Below, piece after piece: positions 1 to 7,221 of a DNA stretch of 8,234 nt. A model generated the notes under the pieces. The model saw nothing but the letters and a program-made list of their open reading frames with translations, did no database searches and had not been told where the DNA came from. How positions within the stretch are numbered: the first letter of the stretch is position 1; every line of letters starts with the position of its first letter. The translations under genes and the position numbers were made by a program. The DNA lies in assembly GCA_031253875.1 (NCBI GenBank), contig JAIRVN010000177.1, positions 1 to 8,234 on the forward strand. Direction: 5' to 3'. The stretch is from Deltaproteobacteria bacterium. GTDB taxonomy: Bacteria; Desulfobacterota; Desulfovibrionia; Desulfovibrionales; Desulfovibrionaceae.

Positions 1-1416
1 CTTCATTCCGCTGCCGCTGCCCTGCTGGACATGGTTACGGACATCACCACGCACGCAGCCCTGGACACAGGACAGCTGCAATGCGCACATCAGGCTTTTT
101 CACTCAGGGCAAGTCTGAAAACCTGCCTGGAACTATTCCGTCCATCCTGCGCAGAAAAAGGGCTGGAACTGGAGCTCCAGATTGCGGATAACCTGCCGCC
201 TGTTCTGCTGGGAGATGAATTCCGTTTGCGCCAGGCGCTCGGCAACTTGGTGGGCAATGCGGTAAAATTCACAGAACACGGCGGCATCCGCGTGCACGCC
301 GAGGGCGAGAACATGGACGGCGACGAATATATGCTGCATCTGAAGGTGCGGGATACCGGCCCCGGCATTGCGGCGGAGGAACAGGCGCGCATCTTTGAAC
401 GCTTTGCCCGAGGCGATCAAGGCCAGATGCACTGCACACCGGGCACAGGCCTCGGACTCGCCATCACGCGCGAACTGGCGGGCTTGATGCGCGGAGCGCT
501 TTCGCTGGAAAGCAGGCTCGGCGAAGGGAGTTGTTTCACGCTCAGCCTGCGCTGCGCTTTACCCGCAAAAACGGCTGGCGCCCCAGTTTGCCGTGATGCT
601 TCGTCAGAGCGCTACCCAAAAACGACGGGGGCGCAAGAACCGTCCGCCATCCCGGCACGCGCTCCAAAAGCGCTATGCATTGTCCTTGCGGAAGACAACA
701 AGGTCAGCGCGTATTTTCTCCAGGAAATATTGCAGCAGGCCGGACACAGCGTTGCGGTAGCCGGCGACGGCTTCGACGCGCTGGCGCTGTTACGGAATAC
801 GCCTGTGGATCTCGCCATTCTGGATATCCACATGCCCGGCATGAACGGTCTTGAGCTTGCGCAATGCATCCGCAAAGGCGATGCGGGCGTTGATCCGGCA
901 CTGCCGATCATCAGCATTACCGCTTCGCGGAGCGAAGAAATGCAAACACGGCTCAGGCAGCTTGACGTGCGCGTCCAGGCGGAAAAGCCGCTCGGCGCCG
1001 GACAGCTCCTGCAACTCATAGCGGAAGCGTATGGAAACAACGATGCGCGGAACACGGAACGCGACATGGAAACCGTCTTCGATCTTGTTGCAGCCCTGGC
1101 CAGGGTGGACGGCAAGCATACGCTGCTGCGCAAGCTCGCCGGCGTGTTGCTTGAGGAACTGCCGCTGCAGGAACAGGCGCTTGCACAGGCAATGGAACAG
1201 AACAATCTGGCGCATGTCCATCATCTGGCCCATGCGCTGAAAAACTCTGCGGCCATGCTACACCTGCTGCGGCTCCAGGCAACCGGCGCGGCCCTGGAGT
1301 ATGCCGCCCTCGCGCGGCAGGACTGCCGGCGGGCATGGCAATCGCTTCAAGAGGCAATGCCCGTGGCGCAAAGCGCATTGCGCGCATATGTAGACAGCCG
1401 GATGCACGCGATATGA
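1..1416 (+). CDS. Hybrid sensor histidine kinase with receiver and HPt domains, 5' end outside window
   Basis: The reading frame is open from base 1, so the sensor region and phospho-accepting HisKA histidine lie upstream. The first codons look like the end of the HisKA helical hairpin. The ATPase domain follows: N box around 241-273 (GNLVGNAVKFT), G1 motif DTGPGIA near 350-370, F box (IFERFARGD) and G2 motif GTGLGLAI near 442-465. A receiver domain spans about 670-1030, with acidic residues in LAEDN, phospho-acceptor Asp at codon 823-825 (ILDIHMPG) and conserved Lys at 985-987. The C-terminal HPt domain (about 1070-1400) has its active His at 1231-1233 within HALKNSA. Known for the family: phosphate passes His to Asp to HPt His and then to a separate regulator. 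The stop overlaps the next gene's ATG by 4 bases (ATGA), so the sigma-54 regulator is the likely final acceptor (inference). The signal sensed cannot be told from this fragment. Confidence 0.93.
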   Translation, partial: LHSAAAALLDMVTDITTHAALDTGQLQCAHQAFSLRASLKTCLELFRPSCAEKGLELELQIADNLPPVLLGDEFRLRQALGNLVGNAVKFTEHGGIRVHAEGENMDGDEYMLHLKVRDTGPGIAAEEQARIFERFARGDQGQMHCTPGTGLGLAITRELAGLMRGALSLESRLGEGSCFTLSLRCALPAKTAGAPVCRDASSERYPKTTGAQEPSAIPARAPKALCIVLAEDNKVSAYFLQEILQQAGHSVAVAGDGFDALALLRNTPVDLAILDIHMPGMNGLELAQCIRKGDAGVDPALPIISITASRSEEMQTRLRQLDVRVQAEKPLGAGQLLQLIAEAYGNNDARNTERDMETVFDLVAALARVDGKHTLLRKLAGVLLEELPLQEQALAQAMEQNNLAHVHHLAHALKNSAAMLHLLRLQATGAALEYAALARQDCRRAWQSLQEAMPVAQSALRAYVDSRMHAI

Positions 1417-2801
1417 CAAAGCTGCTCGTGGTGGATGATGAAGCGCTGGTGCGCGCTCTGGTGGAAGAGGTGGCCGGCGGCCTCGGCCTTGATGTGCTCG
1501 GCGCGGGTACGCTGGCGGAAGGCTTGGCGCTGGGGTATGAAGGCGTGGATGTTGTGTTGCTGGACGTCTTGCTGCCGGACGGCAACGGGCTTGAACGCAT
1601 TAAAGATTTCAGCCGCTTGCCGTCGCGCCCGGAAATACTGATTATCAGCGGACACGGTGACGGCGATGCTGTCGAAACGGCATTGCGTTCCGGCGTCTGG
1701 GAATTTCTCACCAAGCCGTTGAGCGTTCAGGAACTGACCCAGGCTGTCAGCCAGCTTATGGCCTACCGGCTCGGCAAACCGCATCGGCAGGAAACAACGC
1801 CCCTGGCGCGCATGGGCATCATCGGCAACAGCCCGCAACTGACGATGGCCTTGCACATGCTGGCGGAAGCCGCGGCCAGCAACGTCAATGTATTGCTGTT
1901 TGGAGAAACCGGGGCAGGCAAAGAACTCTTCGCACACGCGCTGCACAAGAACAGCGCGCGCGCCGCCCGTGCCTTCGTGACCGTGGATTGTGCCGCGCTG
2001 CCCGCAAACCTGGTGGAAAGCCATCTGTTCGGACATACCAAAGGAGCCTTTACCGGCGCGGATCGCAGCCGTGAAGGCCTGCTCGTGGCCGCTCACCAAG
2101 GCACGCTGTTTCTGGATGAAATCGGGGATCTGCCCGCCGTGATCCAGGGCAGCTTTCTGCGCGCTCTTGAGTTACGACGCTTCCGGCCCGTGGGCGACAT
2201 ACGGGAGGTGGAAAGCCAGTTCCGGCTTGTGGCCGCGACCAACCGCGATCTGGAACAACTTGCGGCGCTGGATCTGTTCCGCAGCGATCTGCTCTTCCGG
2301 TTGCGCGGGGTCAGCATCCACATTCCCCCGTTGCGGGATCGCGTGGAAGACATCCCCGATCTGGCGCGGCATACGGTCATGCGCTTTTGTGCGCAGCATG
2401 CCATGCCCGCCAAAGAAATCACAGACGGATGCCTGAATCTGCTGATCAGCTACGCCTGGCCCGGCAACGTGCGCGAACTCTTCCACACCATGACCAGAGC
2501 CTGTGTGGCCGCAGGACGCCAGGACCGCATCTTTGCCGGACACCTGCCCACCGAGTTGCGGGTTGCCGTGGCGCGCCGCAAAATAGACGGTCCGCCGCCG
2601 GCCTCGTTTCCGGAGCAGGGTGTTTCTTCGCTTGGAGACATGCCCAGTCTGCGCGAATGGAAAACCCGCGCGGAAGCCATGTATGTCGAGCAACTGTTTG
2701 CACACTGCCGAGGCGACATACGAAAAGCGGCTGATATTGCCGGACTTTCGCGGGGACACATGTATGAACTCCTGAAAAAACACGGCAAAAACAAGGAATA
2801 G
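1413..2801 (+). CDS. Sigma-54-dependent response regulator, NtrC family
   Basis: This 462-residue protein has the three classical modules. The receiver domain (about 1-118) has acidic pocket D8/D9, phospho-acceptor D51 in LLDVLLPDGNG, S79 and K101. The AAA+ domain (about 137-370) has Walker A GETGAGKE at 165-172, the sigma-54 contact loop GAFTGA at 212-217, Walker B with D236/E237, an LFRLR-x-IPPLRDR arginine region and YAWPGNVREL. A Fis-type helix-turn-helix lies at about 436-457. All parts needed for ATP-driven opening of sigma-54 promoter complexes are intact. Walker A has Ala where most family members have Thr (GETGTGKE), a mild change. I chose the ATG at 1413 because the receiver domain begins directly with MTKLLVVDDE and it overlaps the kinase stop by 4 bases. 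The open frame extends 78 bases further upstream, but only inside the kinase HPt domain. No strong Shine-Dalgarno precedes 1413, so translational coupling is likely. Target genes are unknown. Confidence 0.95.
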   Translation: MTKLLVVDDEALVRALVEEVAGGLGLDVLGAGTLAEGLALGYEGVDVVLLDVLLPDGNGLERIKDFSRLPSRPEILIISGHGDGDAVETALRSGVWEFLTKPLSVQELTQAVSQLMAYRLGKPHRQETTPLARMGIIGNSPQLTMALHMLAEAAASNVNVLLFGETGAGKELFAHALHKNSARAARAFVTVDCAALPANLVESHLFGHTKGAFTGADRSREGLLVAAHQGTLFLDEIGDLPAVIQGSFLRALELRRFRPVGDIREVESQFRLVAATNRDLEQLAALDLFRSDLLFRLRGVSIHIPPLRDRVEDIPDLARHTVMRFCAQHAMPAKEITDGCLNLLISYAWPGNVRELFHTMTRACVAAGRQDRIFAGHLPTELRVAVARRKIDGPPPASFPEQGVSSLGDMPSLREWKTRAEAMYVEQLFAHCRGDIRKAADIAGLSRGHMYELLKKHGKNKE

Positions 2802-2843
2802 CGCGCGCCAATGCGTCTGATGCTGTACAGTGCGGCGGGCCAG

Positions 2844-2872
2844 TTGCCATTTTGCTGAAGAATTTGTACACA
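2844..2872 (+). promoter_or_regulatory. Weak candidate sigma-70 promoter before the small acidic protein gene
   Basis: The 152-base gap between the regulator and the small gene is somewhat AT-richer than its surroundings. TTGCCA at 2844-2849 (5 of 6 to the -35 consensus) is followed after 17 bases by TACACA at 2867-2872, a poor -10 box. A better -10 match, TATGAT at 2884-2889, has no well-spaced -35. No convincing terminator hairpin with a T run was seen after the regulator stop, so read-through from the two-component genes is also possible. Confidence 0.15.
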
Positions 2873-2953
2873 CAGCAAAAAGTTATGATGCGGCGCACCA
2901 GGCATGCGGGCGCCTGCTGACGAATACCAACAGCATGGCAAGGGTTTCGGGAT

Positions 2954-3214
2954 ATGACTGCCCCCAGAACCATCAAGGGATATGTGGCGGCGCTGCCGAT
3001 AAGCGCGGATGAAACACAAGCCCGCGTTGCGGTGGAAGAGGACGGCATCGCGTACCATGTTATCCGTCGCGGAGCGGGAGTGGATCTTGACGAGCATCTG
3101 AGCGCCCTGGTGCAGGTCACAGGAATGGCACACCAAGATACAGACGAAAACTGGCTGATCAATGTGCGCGCCTATGAACTGCTGGAAGACGACAGCTGGC
3201 TTGAGGACGAATAG
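2954..3214 (+). CDS. Small acidic protein of unknown function, possible OB-like fold
   Basis: An 86-residue protein with no signal peptide, membrane segment or cysteine. It starts at ATG 2954, with AAGGG at 2940-2944 placed 9 bases upstream. The N-terminus is basic (MTAPRTIKG), the middle alternates short hydrophobic stretches typical of beta strands (GYVAAL, ARVAVEED, IAYHVI, SALVQVTG, WLINVRAYELL), and the tail is strongly acidic (LLEDDSWLEDE). The order of strands around a VQVTG step followed by a final INVRAYELL strand resembles small OB-fold proteins, but this is impression only. It sits after the two-component pair on the same strand and converges on the EndoQ-helicase gene with only 17 bases between stops and no clear shared terminator. 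Codon use and base composition match the neighbours, and the opposite-strand frames across it are not convincing proteins. I do not recognise the family and assign no function. Confidence 0.8.
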   Translation: MTAPRTIKGYVAALPISADETQARVAVEEDGIAYHVIRRGAGVDLDEHLSALVQVTGMAHQDTDENWLINVRAYELLEDDSWLEDE

Positions 3215-3231
3215 CAAGGGCAAACGGGAGG

Positions 3232-6200
3232 CTACAACAACTGCAACTGCTGCCCGGTTGCGCGGCTGCGGGCCACCAGGGCGGAACTTTTGCAGTGCCG
3301 CCGTATGGCTTCAAGAAAGGGGGAAGGTTCCAGCCGGACATGCTGCCCAAACACTTGCCGCTGCGCCGCGTGGCTGATAAACAACGCTTCGCGCGCGCGG
3401 CTGGCGCCTACATAGAAAAGCCGCAATTCTTCCGACACGGCCACTTCGCGGTCCAGGCCCGACGCATCTTCCTCCCCGCCGCTTCGCTCCAAGGGCACGA
3501 TCCCCTTTTCCAGCGCCGGCAAAAAAACCGCCCTAAATTCAAGACCCTTGGCTGCATGCAGGGTCAAAATCCTCACCTGCTCCGAACGTTCGCGCACCTG
3601 TTCCACATCCTGCATGAAATGCACCTGCGTAAACAGCTCTTTCCAGCCCCTCGTCGCGCCCCACAGCTTTTCCAACGCGACCAGCGCAGAAGACGTACGA
3701 AACAGCGGATCAAAGGGCGCCTGCCCTTCAAGCGCGGCAGCCACAGCAGCCGGGCCTTGCAGCCAAATGTCCGGGGACACTGCGAAGTCGTCCGGTTCCG
3801 CCCCCCGAGAGGCGCGCACCTCCCCCAACCCGAGAAAGCGTTCGGCTCCGGCCAGCAGCAACGCCACGCGCGGTTCATGCCAGAACGCCTCCTGTTCCGG
3901 GACGGAACACTGGATATGGAACTGCTCCAGGGCGTTTTTGTAAAGAGGCATGAGCGCCCGCATACGCACCAGGATGGCGATTTCGCCGGGGCTGCAAGCG
4001 TTTTTCAAATGCCCCACGTCAACGCCATGCTCCTGGTCGCTCAGGCTGTGTGATCCGCTGCCAAGCAGCGCGCGCACGCGTTCCGCGATCCAGCGGGCTT
4101 CGGCCTTCTCACCCGGCGCAGAAAACAGGCGCAGGCAGGCCGGGCCTTGCCGCACGGCGAGTAGAGCAGCACCTTCGTCATGTGGAGGCAGAATCGCGCC
4201 GGCAAGCGCAAGCACGTCAGGTACGCTGCGATAGCTTTGAGTAAGGCGGAAAAGCGTCAGTTCCGGCCAGACGCTTCGTAAGACCGCAAACAGCCCGGGT
4301 TGCGCGCCGCGAAAGGCGTAAATCGCCTGATCCGGATCGCCGATACCGAAAAAGCCCTGTCCGTCCGGGGGGAGCAGGGCGCGGATAAGCGCCCATTGCA
4401 GTGGGGACAAATCCTGGATCTCATCAACCAGCACATGCCGCCAGGGGCGCGGCGCGCCTTCTTCCAGCCGCGCCAGCCAGAATTCCAGCAGATCCGTATA
4501 ATCCGCAAGACCCAATTCCGCCTTGGCATCCTCGTAGCGCCCGCGCGCGGGCGCAATATCTTCCGGGCAGGGCTGAAGGCGTTCACGCGCCAAGGAAAAG
4601 CGTTCCCAGGCCTTGCGGATGCGACGCGCAGGCACATCGGGATTCACAGCCCGGAACAGGCGCAAAGCGGCGTCTTCGGAAAGCAGCATGGGCGGTTGCG
4701 TGCTCAATTTATGCCACATGCTGTACGCCAGAGCATGCAGGGTATCGGCCGTGGGCAGCCGGGCAGCCGGACCAAGGGTATGCCGCAGACGTTCTTCAAG
4801 CTCGGTTGCAGCACGCCGCGTGAAGGTCAGGGCCACAAGCTGCGAGGCGCGCACGCCTTGGTGCAACAAATGCGCAAGACGCCCGACCAACACGCGCGTT
4901 TTGCCCGCCCCCGGCCCAGCCAGCGCCAGGACAGCCTGCGGTCCGGCCTCAAGCGCGGCGCGCTGTTCCGGAGAAAATTGCGGAAGCGACGGCTGGACCT
5001 GGTCTGGAGAAAGCTCTGCCGGCCCATCCGCCAACGGGACGATTCTCGGGAGACCCTGCTCTGGCAGTTCGTGACCGCCTTGCGGCACCGAACTGTCCAT
5101 AAGCAGTCCGGGCGCTCTCGCATCCTGCCTGCGCGTTCGGGTGAAGGAGTTTCCCGCTTGCCCTGACGGCTGTATCTCCAACAGCGCGGCGCGGCGTTTG
5201 CCGCTATCCGCGAAGGCGCGGCGTTCGGCCTCGTCAAATACGCGTATCACGCCGTATTCGCCGTCATATCCGCCCTGCTTGATCACCCTGCCGTCACGCA
5301 TACGCGCTATGGCTTCGCCGAACAGATCCCAGTACCGGCGCAATTCGGCAAGCGGCGTTGCGTGCAAGATCCGCAACTCCGGCCCGAAGCGTTCCAGAAG
5401 CGCGGCGTAACGCTCCACAACCTTGCGGCTTTTGACGCCCACGCCAAGCAACTCGCTCAAAATCTCCGGCAAGGGAATGATCGAGGCAAAGTCGGGCTCA
5501 TCAAGGCGCGCGGGCGCGTCCCGATCCGCCAGGGCAAGCACGCGGTGCAGCACGCCCACGGTCAGGGGTTTGCCGCAGGCCGGACAGATATTCTTCAGCT
5601 TGAGGCTCTCCCGGGGTTCAAGCACAATACCGCAAGCTCTATGCCCGTCGAGGTAATATTTGCCTTCTTCGGGATAGAATTCCAGTGTGCCCGCATACGC
5701 GCAGGCAGCCGGACGTCCGCGCAGGGCATTGAAGATGCCGTCATAGGAAGGCGTACCGGCAAAGCGCGTGGTTTCTCTGCCCAGATTTTCCCCGGAATGG
5801 GCATCGGAATGAGAGACCATGCGGAAGCGATCCAGAGCGCTCCAGCGGCGGTTCATGGCCGGATCGGAGGAAAGCCCTGTTTCCAGAGCAAAGATCTCTC
5901 CCGTCAAATCGCCGAAGCAGTCTTCTATATGGTCAAAGCCGGATTTCGAGCCGAAAAGCGAAAACCAGGGCGTCCAGATATGGGCGGGAATCAGCGCGGC
6001 CCTGCTATCTGTTTCTAAAACCATTTCAAGCAGATGCCTGCTATCCAGGCCCAGAATGGGCCGCCCGTCGGACGCGAGATTGCCTATCTGTTCAAGACGC
6101 CGACACAAACGCTCGGCCGCGTCGAAATCCGGCATATAAACCAGATTGTGCACCTTTCGCACCTGGCCGCCGCGTTTGTAGATGCTGCTGATTTCCGCCT

Positions 6201-6483
6201 GGAGCATAAACAGCGGCTGGGGCGCATGCCCCGCAAGCGATGCGAACTGCGGCAACAGATGCGCAGCCCGCACAGGATCTTTCAGGAGGTAGAGGCCGGA
6301 TGTCTCGTCCGGGGTCAAAGCTTCCCGCAACTCGGCTCGCCAGGCGGGATGGGTGAAATCTCCCGTGCCCAGTACGGCAACACCTTTGACGGCAGCCCAA
6401 GCAGCCAGCAGGGGCGCAGTCAACTGCTTGCTGGTGGCCCGCGAAAAGCGGGAGTGGATATGTAAATCCGCTATGAATACCAT
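3232..6483 (-). CDS. Endonuclease Q-like PHP nuclease fused to UvrD/Rep-type helicase
   Basis: A 1083-residue two-part protein. Residues 1-416 form a PHP domain matching endonuclease Q: H8/H10 (DLHIHS), D42/H45 (GTGDFTHPAW), E97 (QAEISSIYKRGG), H112, H168 (PAHIWTPWFSLFG) and D227/H229 (SHSDAH). A zinc finger follows, with C284 and CPACG (C300/C303), H281 a possible fourth ligand, then LTVGVLHRV and the closing GGYDGEYGVI at 404-413. A linker of about 85 residues leads to an SF1A helicase (503-1083): Q motif near 503-507, Walker A AGPGAGKT 522-529, Ia TFTRRAA 553-559, Walker B DEIQD 687-691, motif III GDPDQAIYAFRG 715-726, motif IV QSYRS, motif V LTLHAAKGLEF 973-983 and motif VI YVGASRARE 1024-1032. 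Known: EndoQ nicks 5' of hypoxanthine, uracil or abasic sites; UvrD-type motors move 3' to 5'. Combined nick-and-unwind repair is inference. I chose ATG 6483, since AAGGG lies 7 bases upstream and the PHP strand starts at once; the frame also opens at TTG 6540 without support. Confidence 0.93.
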   Translation of the reverse strand: MVFIADLHIHSRFSRATSKQLTAPLLAAWAAVKGVAVLGTGDFTHPAWRAELREALTPDETSGLYLLKDPVRAAHLLPQFASLAGHAPQPLFMLQAEISSIYKRGGQVRKVHNLVYMPDFDAAERLCRRLEQIGNLASDGRPILGLDSRHLLEMVLETDSRAALIPAHIWTPWFSLFGSKSGFDHIEDCFGDLTGEIFALETGLSSDPAMNRRWSALDRFRMVSHSDAHSGENLGRETTRFAGTPSYDGIFNALRGRPAACAYAGTLEFYPEEGKYYLDGHRACGIVLEPRESLKLKNICPACGKPLTVGVLHRVLALADRDAPARLDEPDFASIIPLPEILSELLGVGVKSRKVVERYAALLERFGPELRILHATPLAELRRYWDLFGEAIARMRDGRVIKQGGYDGEYGVIRVFDEAERRAFADSGKRRAALLEIQPSGQAGNSFTRTRRQDARAPGLLMDSSVPQGGHELPEQGLPRIVPLADGPAELSPDQVQPSLPQFSPEQRAALEAGPQAVLALAGPGAGKTRVLVGRLAHLLHQGVRASQLVALTFTRRAATELEERLRHTLGPAARLPTADTLHALAYSMWHKLSTQPPMLLSEDAALRLFRAVNPDVPARRIRKAWERFSLARERLQPCPEDIAPARGRYEDAKAELGLADYTDLLEFWLARLEEGAPRPWRHVLVDEIQDLSPLQWALIRALLPPDGQGFFGIGDPDQAIYAFRGAQPGLFAVLRSVWPELTLFRLTQSYRSVPDVLALAGAILPPHDEGAALLAVRQGPACLRLFSAPGEKAEARWIAERVRALLGSGSHSLSDQEHGVDVGHLKNACSPGEIAILVRMRALMPLYKNALEQFHIQCSVPEQEAFWHEPRVALLLAGAERFLGLGEVRASRGAEPDDFAVSPDIWLQGPAAVAAALEGQAPFDPLFRTSSALVALEKLWGATRGWKELFTQVHFMQDVEQVRERSEQVRILTLHAAKGLEFRAVFLPALEKGIVPLERSGGEEDASGLDREVAVSEELRLFYVGASRAREALFISHAAQRQVFGQHVRLEPSPFLEAIRRHCKSSALVARSRATGQQLQLL

Positions 6484-6490
6484 GCAAAAA

Positions 6491-6495
6491 CCCTT
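6491..6495 (-). promoter_or_regulatory. Ribosome binding site that sets the EndoQ-helicase start
   Basis: Read on the minus strand this is AAGGG, 7 bases before the ATG at 6483. It favours that ATG over the TTG at 6540, which has no such site and would add 19 residues unlike the family (MVLAVSKKYLYFNRRKGFC). Confidence 0.65.
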
Positions 6496-6506
6496 GCGGC
6501 GGTTGA

Positions 6507-6550
6507 AGTATAGATATTTTTTAGATACTGCAAGGACCAAAGAAATTCAA
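6507..6550 (-). promoter_or_regulatory. Candidate promoter region for the EndoQ-helicase gene
   Basis: The 126 bases between the exonuclease stop and the EndoQ-helicase start are clearly AT-richer than the coding DNA around them. On the minus strand TATACT (6507-6512, 5 of 6 to the -10 consensus) lies 15 bases after TTGCAG (6528-6533). Alternatively TTGAAT (6545-6550) is spaced 17 bases from TATCTA (6522-6527). Neither pair is strong. The AT-rich leader and the gap suggest the gene can be transcribed on its own as well as from upstream. Confidence 0.25.
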
Positions 6551-6609
6551 GCTGTCCCGCCAAACCATAAGTAATCTCGACATCGCCTAAAAAGATGCCA
6601 TGTTATGTG

Positions 6610-7218
6610 CTAAATACAGTGTGGTATGATGTGTAATGACGGCTGCCTATTGCCGCTTGCGTCAACCCCGCGCTCCCACAGTACAGGCACACGTATCCGC
6701 GCGCCCTGCGCATCCGAACAGCACACATGCCCATGCTCGCTGCCATGCAGATACAGACGGCGGGTTATATCCACATCCATCCTGCAATATGCGGCAATCT
6801 GCTCCAGCCTGCCCTCTTTCCACCAGCGCAGGGCCGCCATGCCGTCGGCGCTTTTCCCGGCGTTCAACGTTGCCTGGGCCAGATTGTCCAGCGACACCCT
6901 GCGCCCCAACTGCCGATGTACATGCACAAGCAGGTCCAGGGTGGGCAGATCGTGCAGTCGGACATCCGCAAACGGTTGCAGCACGGCATAGTCAAAACCG
7001 AGAATATTAAAACCCACCACCAAATCCGCCTGCGCCAACAGGCGAAACATCTCCGGCAACGCATCCTGCTCAAAAGGCAGAAAGGCGTCCGTTGCGGCGT
7101 CATACAAGACCGCGACACTCACGCCCATATCCCCGGCCCTGTGCCAGCCGCCCACCTCCCGGGCGCTGCGCCGGGTTTCCACATCCAGCACCATATACTG
7201 CCGATCTTGCATGCGCAA
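6610..7218 (-). CDS. DEDDy-type RNase H-fold 3'-5' exonuclease-like protein
   Basis: A 202-residue single-domain protein with the four acidic residues of the DEDD exonuclease superfamily: D12 and E14 (MVLDVET), D76 (VVGFNILGFDYAVL) and D148 with Y144 (AAYCRMDVDITRRLY), which makes it the DEDDy subtype. The intervening pattern (GVSVAVLYD, LPTLDLL, RVSLDNLAQATLNAGKSADG, WWKEGR) fits a widespread bacterial family of stand-alone RNase H-like proteins, often annotated as helicase-associated or hypothetical. The family chemistry is metal-dependent 3'-5' hydrolysis of DNA or RNA; which substrate is used here cannot be told. The start is TTG at 7218, chosen because a GGAGG lies exactly 8 bases upstream; ATG 7212, two codons in, is the alternative. 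It starts 3 bases after the acyltransferase stop and is followed after 126 bases by the EndoQ-helicase gene on the same strand, which suggests but does not prove a shared repair role. Confidence 0.9.
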   Translation of the reverse strand: MRMQDRQYMVLDVETRRSAREVGGWHRAGDMGVSVAVLYDAATDAFLPFEQDALPEMFRLLAQADLVVGFNILGFDYAVLQPFADVRLHDLPTLDLLVHVHRQLGRRVSLDNLAQATLNAGKSADGMAALRWWKEGRLEQIAAYCRMDVDITRRLYLHGSEHGHVCCSDAQGARIRVPVLWERGVDASGNRQPSLHIIPHCI

Positions 7219-7221
7219 AAG

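Noticed and set aside
1347..2099. Minus-strand open frame of 250 codons opposite the NtrC regulator
   Set aside because: Antisense to receiver and AAA+ motifs that are unmistakable on the plus strand; no domain visible.
2901..2918. Short inverted repeat (CAGGC/GCCTG) after the regulator gene, as a terminator
   Set aside because: Only 5 paired bases with an 8-base loop and no T run after it.
2450..3223. Minus-strand open frame of 257 codons across the regulator end, the gap and the small acidic gene
   Set aside because: No family features, and it overlaps the regulator HTH and the small gene, which has its own ribosome site and a better protein-like composition. The overlapping 233- and 238-codon frames on the same strand fail for the same reason.
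3295..4053. Plus-strand open frame of 252 codons opposite the helicase C-terminus
   Set aside because: Low-complexity basic composition, no motif, antisense to helicase motifs V and VI.
4300..5166. Plus-strand open frame of 288 codons opposite the helicase gene
   Set aside because: Rich in Arg, Gln and Pro with no recognisable motif. It lies wholly opposite strongly supported helicase codons; a shadow frame of GC-rich DNA.
6484..6540. N-terminal extension of the EndoQ-helicase to TTG 6540
   Set aside because: The added 19 residues come from AT-rich leader DNA, have no ribosome site, and the PHP domain begins naturally at ATG 6483.
6586..6600. Possible sigma-54 promoter on the minus strand (TGGCAT near -24) upstream of the EndoQ-helicase
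   Set aside because: The -24 half is good, but at the required spacing the -12 element reads TAGG rather than TTGC, losing the essential GC. Not convincing despite the NtrC-type regulator in the window.
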